NCBI GenBank assembly: GCA_022565335.1
Contig: JAIUMY010000033.1
Span: 1 to 32,803 of the forward strand
Source of the DNA: Opitutales bacterium
GTDB taxonomy: Bacteria > Verrucomicrobiota > Verrucomicrobiia > Opitutales > T3Sed10-336
DNA length: 32,803 nt
Direction of reading: 5' to 3'
The notes under the pieces are model-generated. The model was not told where the DNA came from, did not search any database, and saw only the letters and a program-made list of their open reading frames with translations. A program made the position numbers and the translations under genes. This document shows positions 14,761-23,563 of the stretch, piece by piece (positions within the stretch are counted from its first letter, which is position 1; each line of letters begins with the position of its first letter).

Positions 14761-17664
14761 TCATTCGAAACGTATCAATGGTCTTTCTTGGTGGGTTAGG
14801 CTCCAGGGAAAAAAGGGATGCTCTTCTGAAAATTGCTCTTCCAGGAAGGCTGCAAGATAGGTTATGCGGGCTTCTTGCAAAGTGTCGTTCAGCTGGTCCA
14901 GACGGTTTTGCAATTCATCTTGCCAAGCTCCACGGGACTGTTCCCAGACGGTTCGATAGGTTCCGCTCGTCTGGTTCAGGCGTTTGCGCAAGGGTGATTC
15001 CTCCTCTTCTTCAGGGTCTTGGGTATCCACGGCATCATCCTCTTCCTCATTAGTTTCGGGATCGCTTGTCACCGGATCACCCTCGGCCGTCGGTTCGGTT
15101 TCCTCATTTTCGGAGTCCGTGCCGTTCCCGTTGCCGTTCCCCTCCGTTCGTTCTTCCGATTCACCATTTTCCTCGAAGTCTTCTGGGGTATTTTCGGTAC
15201 TCTTCGGTTCATCGTGAAAGACCAGAAGTTGGTCGTCCTCCAACTGCCAGGCGGAGAGCAAAATGAAGTGGGCAAAGATTTCCTGAAGCCAGTCGCTTTG
15301 GGTCAAACCCTCGTGGTTGGGGCGCGGGGGCAGGGCGCTTTCCAATTCCTGCAAATTCGGCGGGTCATTCTCCCATAGATGACGGTTTTCTATGATAAGG
15401 GAATGTATCTCCTCATGATTTTGCGCCACCAGTAAGAGTTGCTTCTCCGTTCGCTCTCCGTGCCATCCTTCACCCCGGGTGTATCGGGACCAACGGTCCT
15501 GCAGGCCGTCTAAAGTGAATTCCGTCCGACTGAAGGCCAGAAGACTTTCGATTTCGGCTTTGGACGACAAAATACCGGCGAGTTCATTTTCTAATTCCTC
15601 CAAGCTGGTGTCAGTGGAAAGGGTTGCATGCTCAGGCCAGTCTATAGGAAACTCCTCACTCTTCGAAGGGAGGAGGTGGAACGCCGGGGCTTGCGCATCA
15701 GTATTGGCTGTTTCCAGAAGGATCTCGTGAGTGAGAATCATCTCTATCCAAGCTGAAATTTGGTCATCAGGGAAATGACTCGGTGAGGTTCCGGTTAGCC
15801 GGAAGTTTTGCGAGGGTCGGTTGTTCCCTAAAGCGGGCCTAAGCAGATCTTCTGGCCAATGGATTAAGGACAGTAGAGGAGGTTCTTCTGGTTCTATTTG
15901 CAAATGTTCCCGTGGTGCCTGTAGGGGCGCTTGCTCTTCTGGAACAAGGATATAAAGGCCAACCGGGGGGTGATTTTCACCGGAAAAATGCAATTCCAGG
16001 TAAAGTTTTCTTTGATCCCTTAGGATTTGTCCCAGGTCCTGTGGTAAAAAAAGTTCCCGTTCCTCTGCCTCTTCGGAGGTGAAAATAATTAAATCGTCCT
16101 GGGGAGGAGTCTGGCTGCCCTCACTCTCTTCGAAGGTGTATATTCTCCTCGAAGACCCCTCGGAAGCTTCCTGAATAGCCCAATTCCCTGAATCCGCTAG
16201 CTGCGGGACCATCCATTGGGTGCTTTGTTGGACCAGTTCGTATAACTCGTTACTCCAATCGGAGAAACTCGCGACTCCTTCGTTGCTTTGTAATTGCTCA
16301 GCTCTTTCAATGAAAAGAAAGTAATTTTGGTGTGTCCACGGGAGGCGATCCTGGATTTCCCTTATTTTCTCCGAAGGCGGCTCAGCTGATAAAAAACCCT
16401 GGTAAGAAATCAACGCTTCGGCCGAGGATAAGACGAAGGGAGCACGGGACGATTTCTCGCGCTCCAAGGCCTCGATGAGATCCGACAAATGAATTTCCCA
16501 AAGGGGGGGTGCGTCTTCTTCAATTTCTTCCAGAAGATCAGTTGCCTGGTCTTCTTCGCGCTCCGCGGTAAGGGAGGGTATTGTATCGTCTTCGCGCGGG
16601 CTGGCTTCCTCTACAGCGGAGGGGGGAAAGAGCCGGTCTCCATTTTGTGTGCCTGGAGGAGGTGGGGGTGGTGGACTGGAGAGGAAATGAATCAGAATAA
16701 AGCCCAAGGCCCCCAATACAACCAGAGCTGCCGCGCCTCCTGCCGCATAAAGGCGCAGGTTCTTTGTTTTTGTTCCAGAGGATGAAGCAGCGCTGCGCTG
16801 CGGCCCCTTTTTCTTTATCTGTTTGACCCGAACCTCTCCTGGTTTGGGGGCCCGACGAAAGTAATCACCCCGCAGTTGCCGGGCCCCGTCATGTTGTTTT
16901 TCCATGCGGAGCTTTTTCCCCTGACTCTCAGGTAGCTTCGGTGGATCTTGCGTAAAGTCGAAAAAGTGGGTCTCCGGAAAAGAAATCGTTTTCTCGGGAC
17001 TTACCTTGGGCACCAGGCAAAGCCATTCAAAATCCTCTGGCTTATCTTTGATCTGAAGGCAAGTTGTGAAGGGTTTTTTCCAGGCATCATCTTTGAGCAG
17101 GGCCCCGCTGTCGGCAAAGAGAGCCAGACCTTTCGTCAAGGAATCAGCCATTGGTAACTTCATCGCGACGGGGGTTTCGCGTTCGGAAATAAGGGCCCAG
17201 TGGGCGGCGTAATCAGCGTCCCCGGCAATGCTCGTCCAGGCTTTGCGATCGGGCTTTGTTTCCGGCCAATCGGGATAATCACTCTCCTCCAGGTAACGGG
17301 CGGGATCATTCCAGTTTTCCCGCCATCCGGCCCAGTCCCTTAATAGAATGGCCGGGCCGGGCAGACCGAAGGTTTCGGCTTTATCCAAAATCAAATGCTG
17401 CGCGAGAAAATTGCCCCGGCCACTATAATCGCTGCCCGCCTTGCGAATTCGGGATAAAATATAATAGGTTTCACCGTTGGTTTCGAAGATGCGAAAACTG
17501 GCCAGTCCTTCGGGGTTACGAAGACGCTGATCGAAATGGCTGAGACGGACCAAGTGTCTTTGCAGGCGGCCAGGGAATTCCCTTTCCCGCGCAACCACGG
17601 TGAAACCATAGGATCCTGACTCAAGACCCCGCCGGCTACTGGTATAGAACAATTGCCACTTCAT
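14761..17664 (-). CDS. GAP1-N-like GTPase-associated membrane protein with acidic exterior
   Basis: The product has 967 residues. The first 260 resemble the N-terminal domain of GTPase-associated protein 1 (GAP1): WQLFYTSSRRGL at the start, HLVRLSHFDQRL (37-48), then GRGNFLAQHLIL (82-93), close to the family's GRxGNYFAH element. A basic stretch (278-302) precedes one membrane segment (305-328). It is followed by a seven-proline run ending PPG (331-338). The rest is acidic and helical. Residues 824-889 are low complexity, almost all E/D/N/T/G. The start is 1 base after the stop of the GTPase gene, so the two are coupled, as GAP1 and its GTPase usually are. Positive charges place the GAP1 domain in the cytoplasm and the acidic part outside. 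GAP1 assignment is from motif memory and needs a profile search. Confidence 0.7.
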   Translation of the reverse strand: MKWQLFYTSSRRGLESGSYGFTVVAREREFPGRLQRHLVRLSHFDQRLRNPEGLASFRIFETNGETYYILSRIRKAGSDYSGRGNFLAQHLILDKAETFGLPGPAILLRDWAGWRENWNDPARYLEESDYPDWPETKPDRKAWTSIAGDADYAAHWALISERETPVAMKLPMADSLTKGLALFADSGALLKDDAWKKPFTTCLQIKDKPEDFEWLCLVPKVSPEKTISFPETHFFDFTQDPPKLPESQGKKLRMEKQHDGARQLRGDYFRRAPKPGEVRVKQIKKKGPQRSAASSSGTKTKNLRLYAAGGAAALVVLGALGFILIHFLSSPPPPPPPGTQNGDRLFPPSAVEEASPREDDTIPSLTAEREEDQATDLLEEIEEDAPPLWEIHLSDLIEALEREKSSRAPFVLSSAEALISYQGFLSAEPPSEKIREIQDRLPWTHQNYFLFIERAEQLQSNEGVASFSDWSNELYELVQQSTQWMVPQLADSGNWAIQEASEGSSRRIYTFEESEGSQTPPQDDLIIFTSEEAEERELFLPQDLGQILRDQRKLYLELHFSGENHPPVGLYILVPEEQAPLQAPREHLQIEPEEPPLLSLIHWPEDLLRPALGNNRPSQNFRLTGTSPSHFPDDQISAWIEMILTHEILLETANTDAQAPAFHLLPSKSEEFPIDWPEHATLSTDTSLEELENELAGILSSKAEIESLLAFSRTEFTLDGLQDRWSRYTRGEGWHGERTEKQLLLVAQNHEEIHSLIIENRHLWENDPPNLQELESALPPRPNHEGLTQSDWLQEIFAHFILLSAWQLEDDQLLVFHDEPKSTENTPEDFEENGESEERTEGNGNGNGTDSENEETEPTAEGDPVTSDPETNEEEDDAVDTQDPEEEEESPLRKRLNQTSGTYRTVWEQSRGAWQDELQNRLDQLNDTLQEARITYLAAFLEEQFSEEHPFFPWSLTHQERPLIRFE

Positions 17665-17665
17665 G

Positions 17666-19486
17666 TCAGGGTAGAGCGGGAAAGAGTTGCGAATGGATTT
17701 GATGCAACGCCCAAAGAACGGGCGTTTCCACTTCTATAGGAGCTAACTTATTAGGATCCGGGGCCAAGTAGACCGCATCGCTCTCAGGGTCCTTGAATTC
17801 CTTGGGGGAGTGGCCAAAGGAACTTGCGGCAAAATACCGGACTTGGGAGGAAAGGGCTTCGGCATTGGCCACCAAGGCAGGTTCGTATTCCATGAGGAAT
17901 TCGCGAACCAGATTGCTGTTGTGTTTGATGGCCGCATTGTCGAGACCATTTTTTGTTATGGTGGGCTGAAGCTTCTCGCGGGGCAGGAGCGACTGCCAGA
18001 TGTCGCATTTGTTGACAATAACCGCCAAAGGTTTATTGATCTTTTGGTGACTTCTTAATTGGAGAATTTGTTTAATTCGATTCTCCATCTCGGCCATAAT
18101 CACTTCCTGATTGTCCGGAACGTGTGCTTTCAGTTGAGGGTCTTCATGGTCCTCTAGCTTTTTGCGCAGATCTTGATTCGGGGTGGGATCATAAATAAAA
18201 AGGATCGCCGCGGAGACCGCCACATGGAGAGCCCCGGGAGAGTCTTCCAGGGGAATATTGGGCTGAAAATGCTCGCCTGCATTATCGTAAAAGATCAGTC
18301 CTTCGTTTTTGTCCTCATTCTTTTCCGAAGAGAGGATAAAAGAGAAGGGTCGGGGAAGGGAAACTTCCTGCCCAAAACGACGGAGGCGGGTATACATTTC
18401 CCCTTCCAACTGCGTTTTTAAAAGAAAGGTCTCCTCCGGAGTTAGGCCCTGAAAAAGCCGGTTCCGCATCTCGTGTAAGACGGCATTGGCTTGCGGATCC
18501 TCGTCCCGGAAAGAAATCTCGAATTGTTTAAAGAGAGTCTTTTGTAACAGTTTGCTGAGAACCGTAAAGTAGTAAGACTTGCCACTTTGCGAGGCACCGA
18601 CAATAGAGAAGATGTGGTGGGGAATTTCCAGAAAATCGCGGGGGATTCTACTCCGACAATGAGGACAAGCCAAACCGGAGGCCGGGACCCCCGTTGAGTC
18701 GATTGGGAGACCCTCAGGTGTATAGCGGGTCGGGTAAAAACGAAGCCTCGCGTTGTCGCCCATCACTGGATCCGTGAGATCTTCGTGCGCCGCGATCGCC
18801 ATAACCGTCGATTCATTGAAAGGAAGCCAACAGGAAGGACAGATTTTATCATTGGGATCGCGGTCAAAAATTGCATTTACGCCGTGCTGCAAAATTTTCT
18901 CGGCCTTTTTTCGCCTTTGCGCGAATTTGGCCTCGTGATCCTCCTCTTGCCCTCCATCGCTTTCACTCTGATAAGTAAGATTGGCGAATAAGGCGGCGCA
19001 GGGAAAGGGTTCAAACTCTTCCAGAGGAAAGATGTCCGGTAATGCCGATGTGACCTCCAAAGAGTAATTTTTGGCTTTGATTCGAGCGGCTAAATCCTCG
19101 AGTTCTGCAGGTTCCCCGAGTGACTCGCGTTCCTCTCCGTATAAATTCCACTTTAACGGCAATTCGGGGTTTTCCGGAGGTTTGGGGCGACGATCCGCAT
19201 CGGCTTTGAGAATATACGCTTTGTCACCAACCAGAATTGAATGGTAACGAGCCAAAACGATCTCGTAAGTAGTCGGCTCCTCGTCCCCCCAATCGCCATC
19301 GACGCATAAATAGGTGTCCGTTTTATGATGCGCTATCCCGATTTGCCCGTCCCGTGGCTCAAGCAGAGAAACCGGAGCTTCATCAATTTCGGCCTCTCGC
19401 GGAAGGGGGTAGGGGAATTTGCTGATGGTGCTCCATTGACCTTTTTGGCAATCGAACAGAAAGAGGGCTAATTTTGATCGTGGCAT
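17666..19486 (-). CDS. DO-GTPase-like GTPase with embedded zinc ribbon
   Basis: This is a cytoplasmic protein of 606 residues. Residues 1-200 are a beta-rich region of unknown fold. A split zinc site follows: CPSC (216-219) and CPHC (274-277). The GTPase core starts directly after it. The P-loop is GASQSGKS (297-304). The Walker B/G3 element is LIFYDNAGEHF (397-407), and the G4 motif is VNKCD (491-495), the guanine-specificity element. A zinc ribbon next to a TRAFAC-type domain, together with a GAP1-like partner one base downstream, matches the double-GTPase (DO-GTPase) class described computationally in NTP-dependent conflict systems. Only one P-loop is present. It is probably the switch that drives the complex; its trigger and output are unknown. 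Confidence 0.78.
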   Translation of the reverse strand: MPRSKLALFLFDCQKGQWSTISKFPYPLPREAEIDEAPVSLLEPRDGQIGIAHHKTDTYLCVDGDWGDEEPTTYEIVLARYHSILVGDKAYILKADADRRPKPPENPELPLKWNLYGEERESLGEPAELEDLAARIKAKNYSLEVTSALPDIFPLEEFEPFPCAALFANLTYQSESDGGQEEDHEAKFAQRRKKAEKILQHGVNAIFDRDPNDKICPSCWLPFNESTVMAIAAHEDLTDPVMGDNARLRFYPTRYTPEGLPIDSTGVPASGLACPHCRSRIPRDFLEIPHHIFSIVGASQSGKSYYFTVLSKLLQKTLFKQFEISFRDEDPQANAVLHEMRNRLFQGLTPEETFLLKTQLEGEMYTRLRRFGQEVSLPRPFSFILSSEKNEDKNEGLIFYDNAGEHFQPNIPLEDSPGALHVAVSAAILFIYDPTPNQDLRKKLEDHEDPQLKAHVPDNQEVIMAEMENRIKQILQLRSHQKINKPLAVIVNKCDIWQSLLPREKLQPTITKNGLDNAAIKHNSNLVREFLMEYEPALVANAEALSSQVRYFAASSFGHSPKEFKDPESDAVYLAPDPNKLAPIEVETPVLWALHQIHSQLFPALP

Positions 19487-19535
19487 CGGATTTTAGGACC
19501 TGGCATCGGGGTTATTGTCGGGGATTATGGGGTTC

Positions 19536-20360
19536 TCAAAGACTATCTTGAAGATAAGTTTCATAAGAAGCAAAAGAATTTTCCAACTTCCCGATTTTAT
19601 CAAGAATTTCTGCTCTTTGCATACGTTTGGCAAAAATATCACTTTGCTCCCTCTCCGCTTGGAGAGCGGTTTCTATTTCTCGCAAGGTCAGAAGTAACTT
19701 GTGGGCCATCGCAAGATCTTCGCTCAAGTTATTGTAAAAATCCAGGATTTCCGGCTCCGTAAAAAGATTCTCAGCCCGTACAACGTTTGCCTCCAGATGA
19801 CGAATTCTTTGCTCCTGAACTTCCCAGCGCAGATTGCGTAGATCTTGTAATGACTCCAGGATTCGCCGGGTTTGCGCTAAGTGGTTGACCTTTTGTTGGG
19901 ATTCAAGGTCTTCCAGGCTTCTTGCTCCCGCGGGTTTACTGGTTTGGTCTTCCGGAGGGGGCGGCGTTTTTTCCAGAAGAGCGGCCCCGATAAAGAGAAG
20001 CCCAACAAAAGCCGTCGCCAACCCTAAGGCAAAGATCCCACGGTAAACGAGAAAATTGCGGGAAGGTGAACCATGGTACCGGGGGACGTTCAACTCCGGC
20101 TGGTTTTTGACAGAAGTCTGACCATTAGGTGGAAAATCCTTGCCGCTTGGCGGTGGGGGGGGAGCATTCGGATCGGGTTCTTTTTCTTTAGGTTTATGGG
20201 GGAGAGATTGGTAGTTTGCCAGCCTCTCCCAGGTCTCCGCCGTTTCATGTCGAACGAGGGTCTTTTCAGTGAGTACTCCCTCTTTCCGAAGCTCTTCGAT
20301 GAACTCAAGCGGAATGGGTCCGTAGACTTTTTTCTGATGGCAATAGTAAAACTGCTCCAT
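19536..20360 (-). CDS. GYF_2-domain protein with one membrane segment
   Basis: The product has 274 residues. A GYF_2 domain fills the first 50: FYYCHQKKVYGPIPL, then LTEKTLVRHETAETW. It is followed by a proline-rich cytoplasmic linker (APPPPPSG), one membrane segment (GIFALGLATAFVGLLFIGAA, about 108-127), a second PPPP run, and a helical C-terminal domain of about 130 residues outside the membrane. The ATG at 20360 is 2 bases after the stop of the upstream gene; a TTG at 20366 is an alternative start two codons earlier. The layout (GYF inside, coiled coil outside) mirrors the two larger membrane proteins of the operon. The 49-base gap to the GTPase gene is one of the longest in the block. Confidence 0.78.
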   Translation of the reverse strand: MEQFYYCHQKKVYGPIPLEFIEELRKEGVLTEKTLVRHETAETWERLANYQSLPHKPKEKEPDPNAPPPPPSGKDFPPNGQTSVKNQPELNVPRYHGSPSRNFLVYRGIFALGLATAFVGLLFIGAALLEKTPPPPEDQTSKPAGARSLEDLESQQKVNHLAQTRRILESLQDLRNLRWEVQEQRIRHLEANVVRAENLFTEPEILDFYNNLSEDLAMAHKLLLTLREIETALQAEREQSDIFAKRMQRAEILDKIGKLENSFASYETYLQDSL

Positions 20361-20362
20361 GG

Positions 20363-22108
20363 TCAAGGGTCGCTATAGCGACGCTGAAATTCTTGTAGAA
20401 TAGCGTTGGCAAGACGTTGGCGGGTTAGCTGTAGAGTCGTTTCATCAAGGCCTGCCGCTTGGGCGTGACTTAAAGATACAATGATTTGCCCCTGTTGACT
20501 AAAAGATAGCATTTTCTCACGATGTAGTTCAATATCAATGGCTTTTTGCAAAAAGCGCTTCGCGCTGGCTAACTCTTCGGAATCGGAATAATTCTCCCCT
20601 AAAGAGTCCAGGATTTTTTGCGCGGCAAGGTAAGATCCCGCTTTGGTTTTTTGCCGGGCTATCGATAAGTCCCTTAGGAACTCTTGATACGGGATCATTT
20701 TTTGGTCCAGTTTGACGAGGATTTGTCTATATTGCTCTTCTAACTGAGGGTAAGGACGCAGTAGAGAGTAAATCAGTTGGCCCCGGCGATTGAGGATTTC
20801 CTGCAATTCATCTTGCTTTTGGTGGGGGCCTCCGGTTTCCCGCAAGTGCAGGACATAGCCTTGCAGGTGAAGAATCCATTTCTCCAATTGGTCTGGGAAC
20901 TCCGGGTTATGAGGCCAGAGATCCAGAGACTTTGCTTTTTTTCGTAATGCCTCTTCGTAATTTTCCCGCTTCAGGTCGATTTTGCCTTGCTCCAGAATGT
21001 CCACTGCTTTGTCCCGGACTTTTTCCGTGCTGGTTACGACCTGTTCCCATTCCTCTGTGGGGTGGCTTAACCAGGGTTCATTCCTCAGTTTTTCCAGAGA
21101 AACAGTCCAGTTTCTCTCCGTTAGATTTTGCCGTATTTGCTGGATTTCCCGATAGTAGGAATGCAGTTGATGACGAATTTCCGGGGGTAAATACGATTCT
21201 CCCAAATGGGGATGATAGGTTGCCAAAAAAAATAATTCACCCGCCCGTAAAAAGGCCTTGGGGGTGTCGCCCTTTTGCAGGGCTAATTTGATTTCCTGAT
21301 TGGTCGCGTCGATCTTGGCCAATATTTGCTCAGCGATATCCGCTTCGGCTCTGGCTGTTGCCGACAGGCTACTGCCAAATCTCTGCGTTTGCGGATGCAG
21401 ATAATCGATCAAACTATCGAGTAAGATAACGGTGGAATATTGTCGCTGACGGGCACTGAAAAGAACGATTTTGTTCCAATCGTCGATGGTTTTTCTTTCC
21501 TCGGCTTCCAGAATTGCCAGGTCTTCCCGAAGGGTTTCTTGCTGTTGCTCCAAAATTTCCTCCGCGCCAGAATCTGAAGTTCGCCGTTTAGCTTGCTCCA
21601 AGCTGTTTATTTGCGCTTGAATACGGCCTTCACTTTGCCGTCTTATTATATGTTCGTCTAAGAGTCGCAGGATTCCCTCGGTCATTTTTCCCCAAAGGGG
21701 GTCTCCCGCCGAATCGACTTTCTGAAGTTTATCTCGGAAACGGTGAATCCGTTGGCTGTTCCAGGGCTGGAAACTTTCATCCGGGGCAGCAGTTCCGGAG
21801 AACTCTTCCAGAATGCTTCGCCACACCCCGCTATTGGGGTGACTTACTTCTAGAGGGATTTTCCCGCGGTTAATAAAATCATACCAAAGTTTTCGGTCTT
21901 CTTCCTCCCACGGAAGGGTCACAGGATGGGAATTGAACAAACCTGACTCCATGGAAAAAGAAGGCGACCAAAGTGGGGACCAATGCTTCCAGGCCTGCTG
22001 GACCGCGCTCACGGATTCTCGCGGATTAAGAACCTGTCCCTCGGCCCTAAGGGAAAGGGGTAGAATCAAACTCGATAAAATTAAAACCCATATAGTCCAA
22101 ACTCCCAT
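20363..22108 (-). CDS. Exported helical repeat protein, unknown
   Basis: The product has 581 residues. I place the start at the ATG at 22108 because it opens directly with a signal peptide, MGVWTIWVLILSSLILPLSLRA. A longer frame starting at 22165 would begin inside a hairpin next to the xseA stop and bury the signal. The mature part is nearly all alpha helix, rich in Q, E, L and R, with TPR-like stretches (for example ENYEEALRKKAKSLDLWP and GSYLAAQKILDSLGENY). No catalytic motif is visible. The protein is probably periplasmic or surface-linked and could meet the external helical domains of its three membrane neighbours. It is the first gene of the accessory block, 57 bases after xseA. Confidence 0.72.
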   Translation of the reverse strand: MGVWTIWVLILSSLILPLSLRAEGQVLNPRESVSAVQQAWKHWSPLWSPSFSMESGLFNSHPVTLPWEEEDRKLWYDFINRGKIPLEVSHPNSGVWRSILEEFSGTAAPDESFQPWNSQRIHRFRDKLQKVDSAGDPLWGKMTEGILRLLDEHIIRRQSEGRIQAQINSLEQAKRRTSDSGAEEILEQQQETLREDLAILEAEERKTIDDWNKIVLFSARQRQYSTVILLDSLIDYLHPQTQRFGSSLSATARAEADIAEQILAKIDATNQEIKLALQKGDTPKAFLRAGELFFLATYHPHLGESYLPPEIRHQLHSYYREIQQIRQNLTERNWTVSLEKLRNEPWLSHPTEEWEQVVTSTEKVRDKAVDILEQGKIDLKRENYEEALRKKAKSLDLWPHNPEFPDQLEKWILHLQGYVLHLRETGGPHQKQDELQEILNRRGQLIYSLLRPYPQLEEQYRQILVKLDQKMIPYQEFLRDLSIARQKTKAGSYLAAQKILDSLGENYSDSEELASAKRFLQKAIDIELHREKMLSFSQQGQIIVSLSHAQAAGLDETTLQLTRQRLANAILQEFQRRYSDP

Positions 22109-22151
22109 TTTTTCCGCGGGGGGAATGGTTTCTAAAGATATTAAGGGGCAC

Positions 22152-22166
22152 AATGCCGTCGGCATT
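22152..22166. promoter_or_regulatory. Hairpin between xseA and the accessory operon
   Basis: A perfect 6-base stem (aatgcc/ggcatt) around a 3-base loop lies exactly at the xseA stop. Read on the minus strand it has no T tract after it, so it is a poor terminator in the direction of transcription. It could protect the xseA 3' end or reduce read-through into the accessory genes. Confidence 0.3.
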
Positions 22167-23560
22167 TATTTATTTTCAGGCAAAGGCTCTGTTTCGGCAA
22201 GTTCTTTAATTTCGGCACGGGCCTGGCCGTCTTGTAGCCGCAGGTTGACCAACTGCCCTTCGGACAAAGCCTTTGCTTTAGTCAGAATATTGCCTTCCAT
22301 ATCAGTGACCATGGAAAACCCTCGCCTCAGAATTTTCTTTATATCCATGGACTTGAGAGTCGAGCCTTTCTGCGTGAGTTGATCTCTTTTCTTCTCCAGG
22401 CGATACCGGAGCATGCGATCCAGCGTTTGCTGCAATTCCGGAAGGCGCCTCTTTTCGTAGGAAAGTAAAGCGCCAGGATTTTTTTGGCAAAGATCGTGAT
22501 AGCTTTGGTCAAGAGCCTGGTGGCGGGCCGTGAGGCAGTCATGAAGGGAGCGTTCCATCCGGTTTTGCAGATCGTCCAGTCGGAGAAAGGCATTTTCAAT
22601 TTTTTGTTCCGGAGAGTGGTTCTGTAAGTGAAGCCGAAGCGCCCTCAATGAACCAGTTAGCCGCTCCAGGTGATACTTGCTTTTTTCGGTCAGGCGATTT
22701 CCCGCTTCCACCACGGCTTTTTGCCATTCGAGGAAGAGGCTGCTGATCGTTTCGGCGGCACCGGAAGGAGTCTCGGCACGATAATCGGCCGCGAGATCCG
22801 CTAAGGTGGTATCGATTTCGTGGCCTACCGCACTGATGACGGGTAGTTCGCTGGCGGCAATGGCGCGGACGGTTTGTTCTTCATTAAAAGCCCACAGATC
22901 CTCCAAGCTACCCCCGCCGCGGGCAACCACCAGTAAATCGAATAGCCCCGATTGGTTGGCCCAGGCAATGGTCTCGGCAATGTCCGGGGCGGCACCTTTC
23001 CCTTGCACCAGAACGGGGAGAAGGGATACTTTCCCTTTCCAGTGCCGGCGTTTCAGAATTCTCAGGAAATCCTTGGCGGCCGCCCCGGCGGCGGAGGTTA
23101 TCAGCGCAATGTGCCCGGGGAGCTTGGGTAAGGACTTTTTACTTTCACGGTCGAAAAGACCTTCCCCGGCCAGTTGCTTTTTGAGGCGTTCATATTCGGC
23201 TTGCAACCGGCCTTGGCCCGACTCGATCGCATGGCGAACTATGATCTGATACGTTCCCCGCGGTTCGTAGACCGAGATCTCTCCCAAGGCGAGAACTTCC
23301 TGACCATCTTTCAGATCGATGTTTACTTGTTGTGCATTGCCCCGAAAAAGAACCGCCGAAATCTGCCCCCCATCGTCCTTTAAAGTAAAATAAGCATGGC
23401 CGCTGTGTTGGCGCCGGAAATTGGAAATTTCTCCGCGGATCCAGACCGGCGGAAATTCTCCTTCGAGAAGCGCTTTAATTTGACGGTTTAGCTCGGTGAC
23501 GGTGAAGATTTCCTCCGCGTCCGCTTCCTGTAAATGCCATCTTGAAGAGGAATAGGCCAT
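22166..23560 (-). CDS. xseA: Exodeoxyribonuclease VII large subunit
   Basis: This is the catalytic subunit of exonuclease VII, which degrades single-stranded DNA from both ends into oligonucleotides in repair. The N-terminal OB-fold carries VWIRGEISNFRRQHSGHAYF (39-58). The catalytic domain has ARGGGSLEDLWAFNEE (213-228) and GHEIDTTLADLAADYRAETP (246-265), the family hallmark. A long coiled-coil region (about 280-400) and a short C-terminal domain complete the 464 residues, the normal length. It follows sixA by 3 bases. The small subunit gene xseB is not in the window. It has no obvious functional tie to the downstream block beyond co-orientation. Confidence 0.95.
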   Translation of the reverse strand: MAYSSSRWHLQEADAEEIFTVTELNRQIKALLEGEFPPVWIRGEISNFRRQHSGHAYFTLKDDGGQISAVLFRGNAQQVNIDLKDGQEVLALGEISVYEPRGTYQIIVRHAIESGQGRLQAEYERLKKQLAGEGLFDRESKKSLPKLPGHIALITSAAGAAAKDFLRILKRRHWKGKVSLLPVLVQGKGAAPDIAETIAWANQSGLFDLLVVARGGGSLEDLWAFNEEQTVRAIAASELPVISAVGHEIDTTLADLAADYRAETPSGAAETISSLFLEWQKAVVEAGNRLTEKSKYHLERLTGSLRALRLHLQNHSPEQKIENAFLRLDDLQNRMERSLHDCLTARHQALDQSYHDLCQKNPGALLSYEKRRLPELQQTLDRMLRYRLEKKRDQLTQKGSTLKSMDIKKILRRGFSMVTDMEGNILTKAKALSEGQLVNLRLQDGQARAEIKELAETEPLPENK

Positions 23561-23563
23561 TGC

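Noticed and set aside
14984-15217. Serine-rich frame on the plus strand
   Set aside because: It is the complement of the acidic low-complexity tail of the GAP1-like protein.
9913-22108. Type VI secretion or another known secretion system
   Set aside because: No TssB/C sheath, ClpV, TssM/IcmF, VgrG or secretion ATPase is present. The large membrane proteins resemble these only in size and coiled-coil content.
22109-22165. Longer start for the first accessory gene at 22165
   Set aside because: It would put 19 unlikely residues before a clean signal peptide and begin inside a hairpin; the ATG at 22108 fits better.
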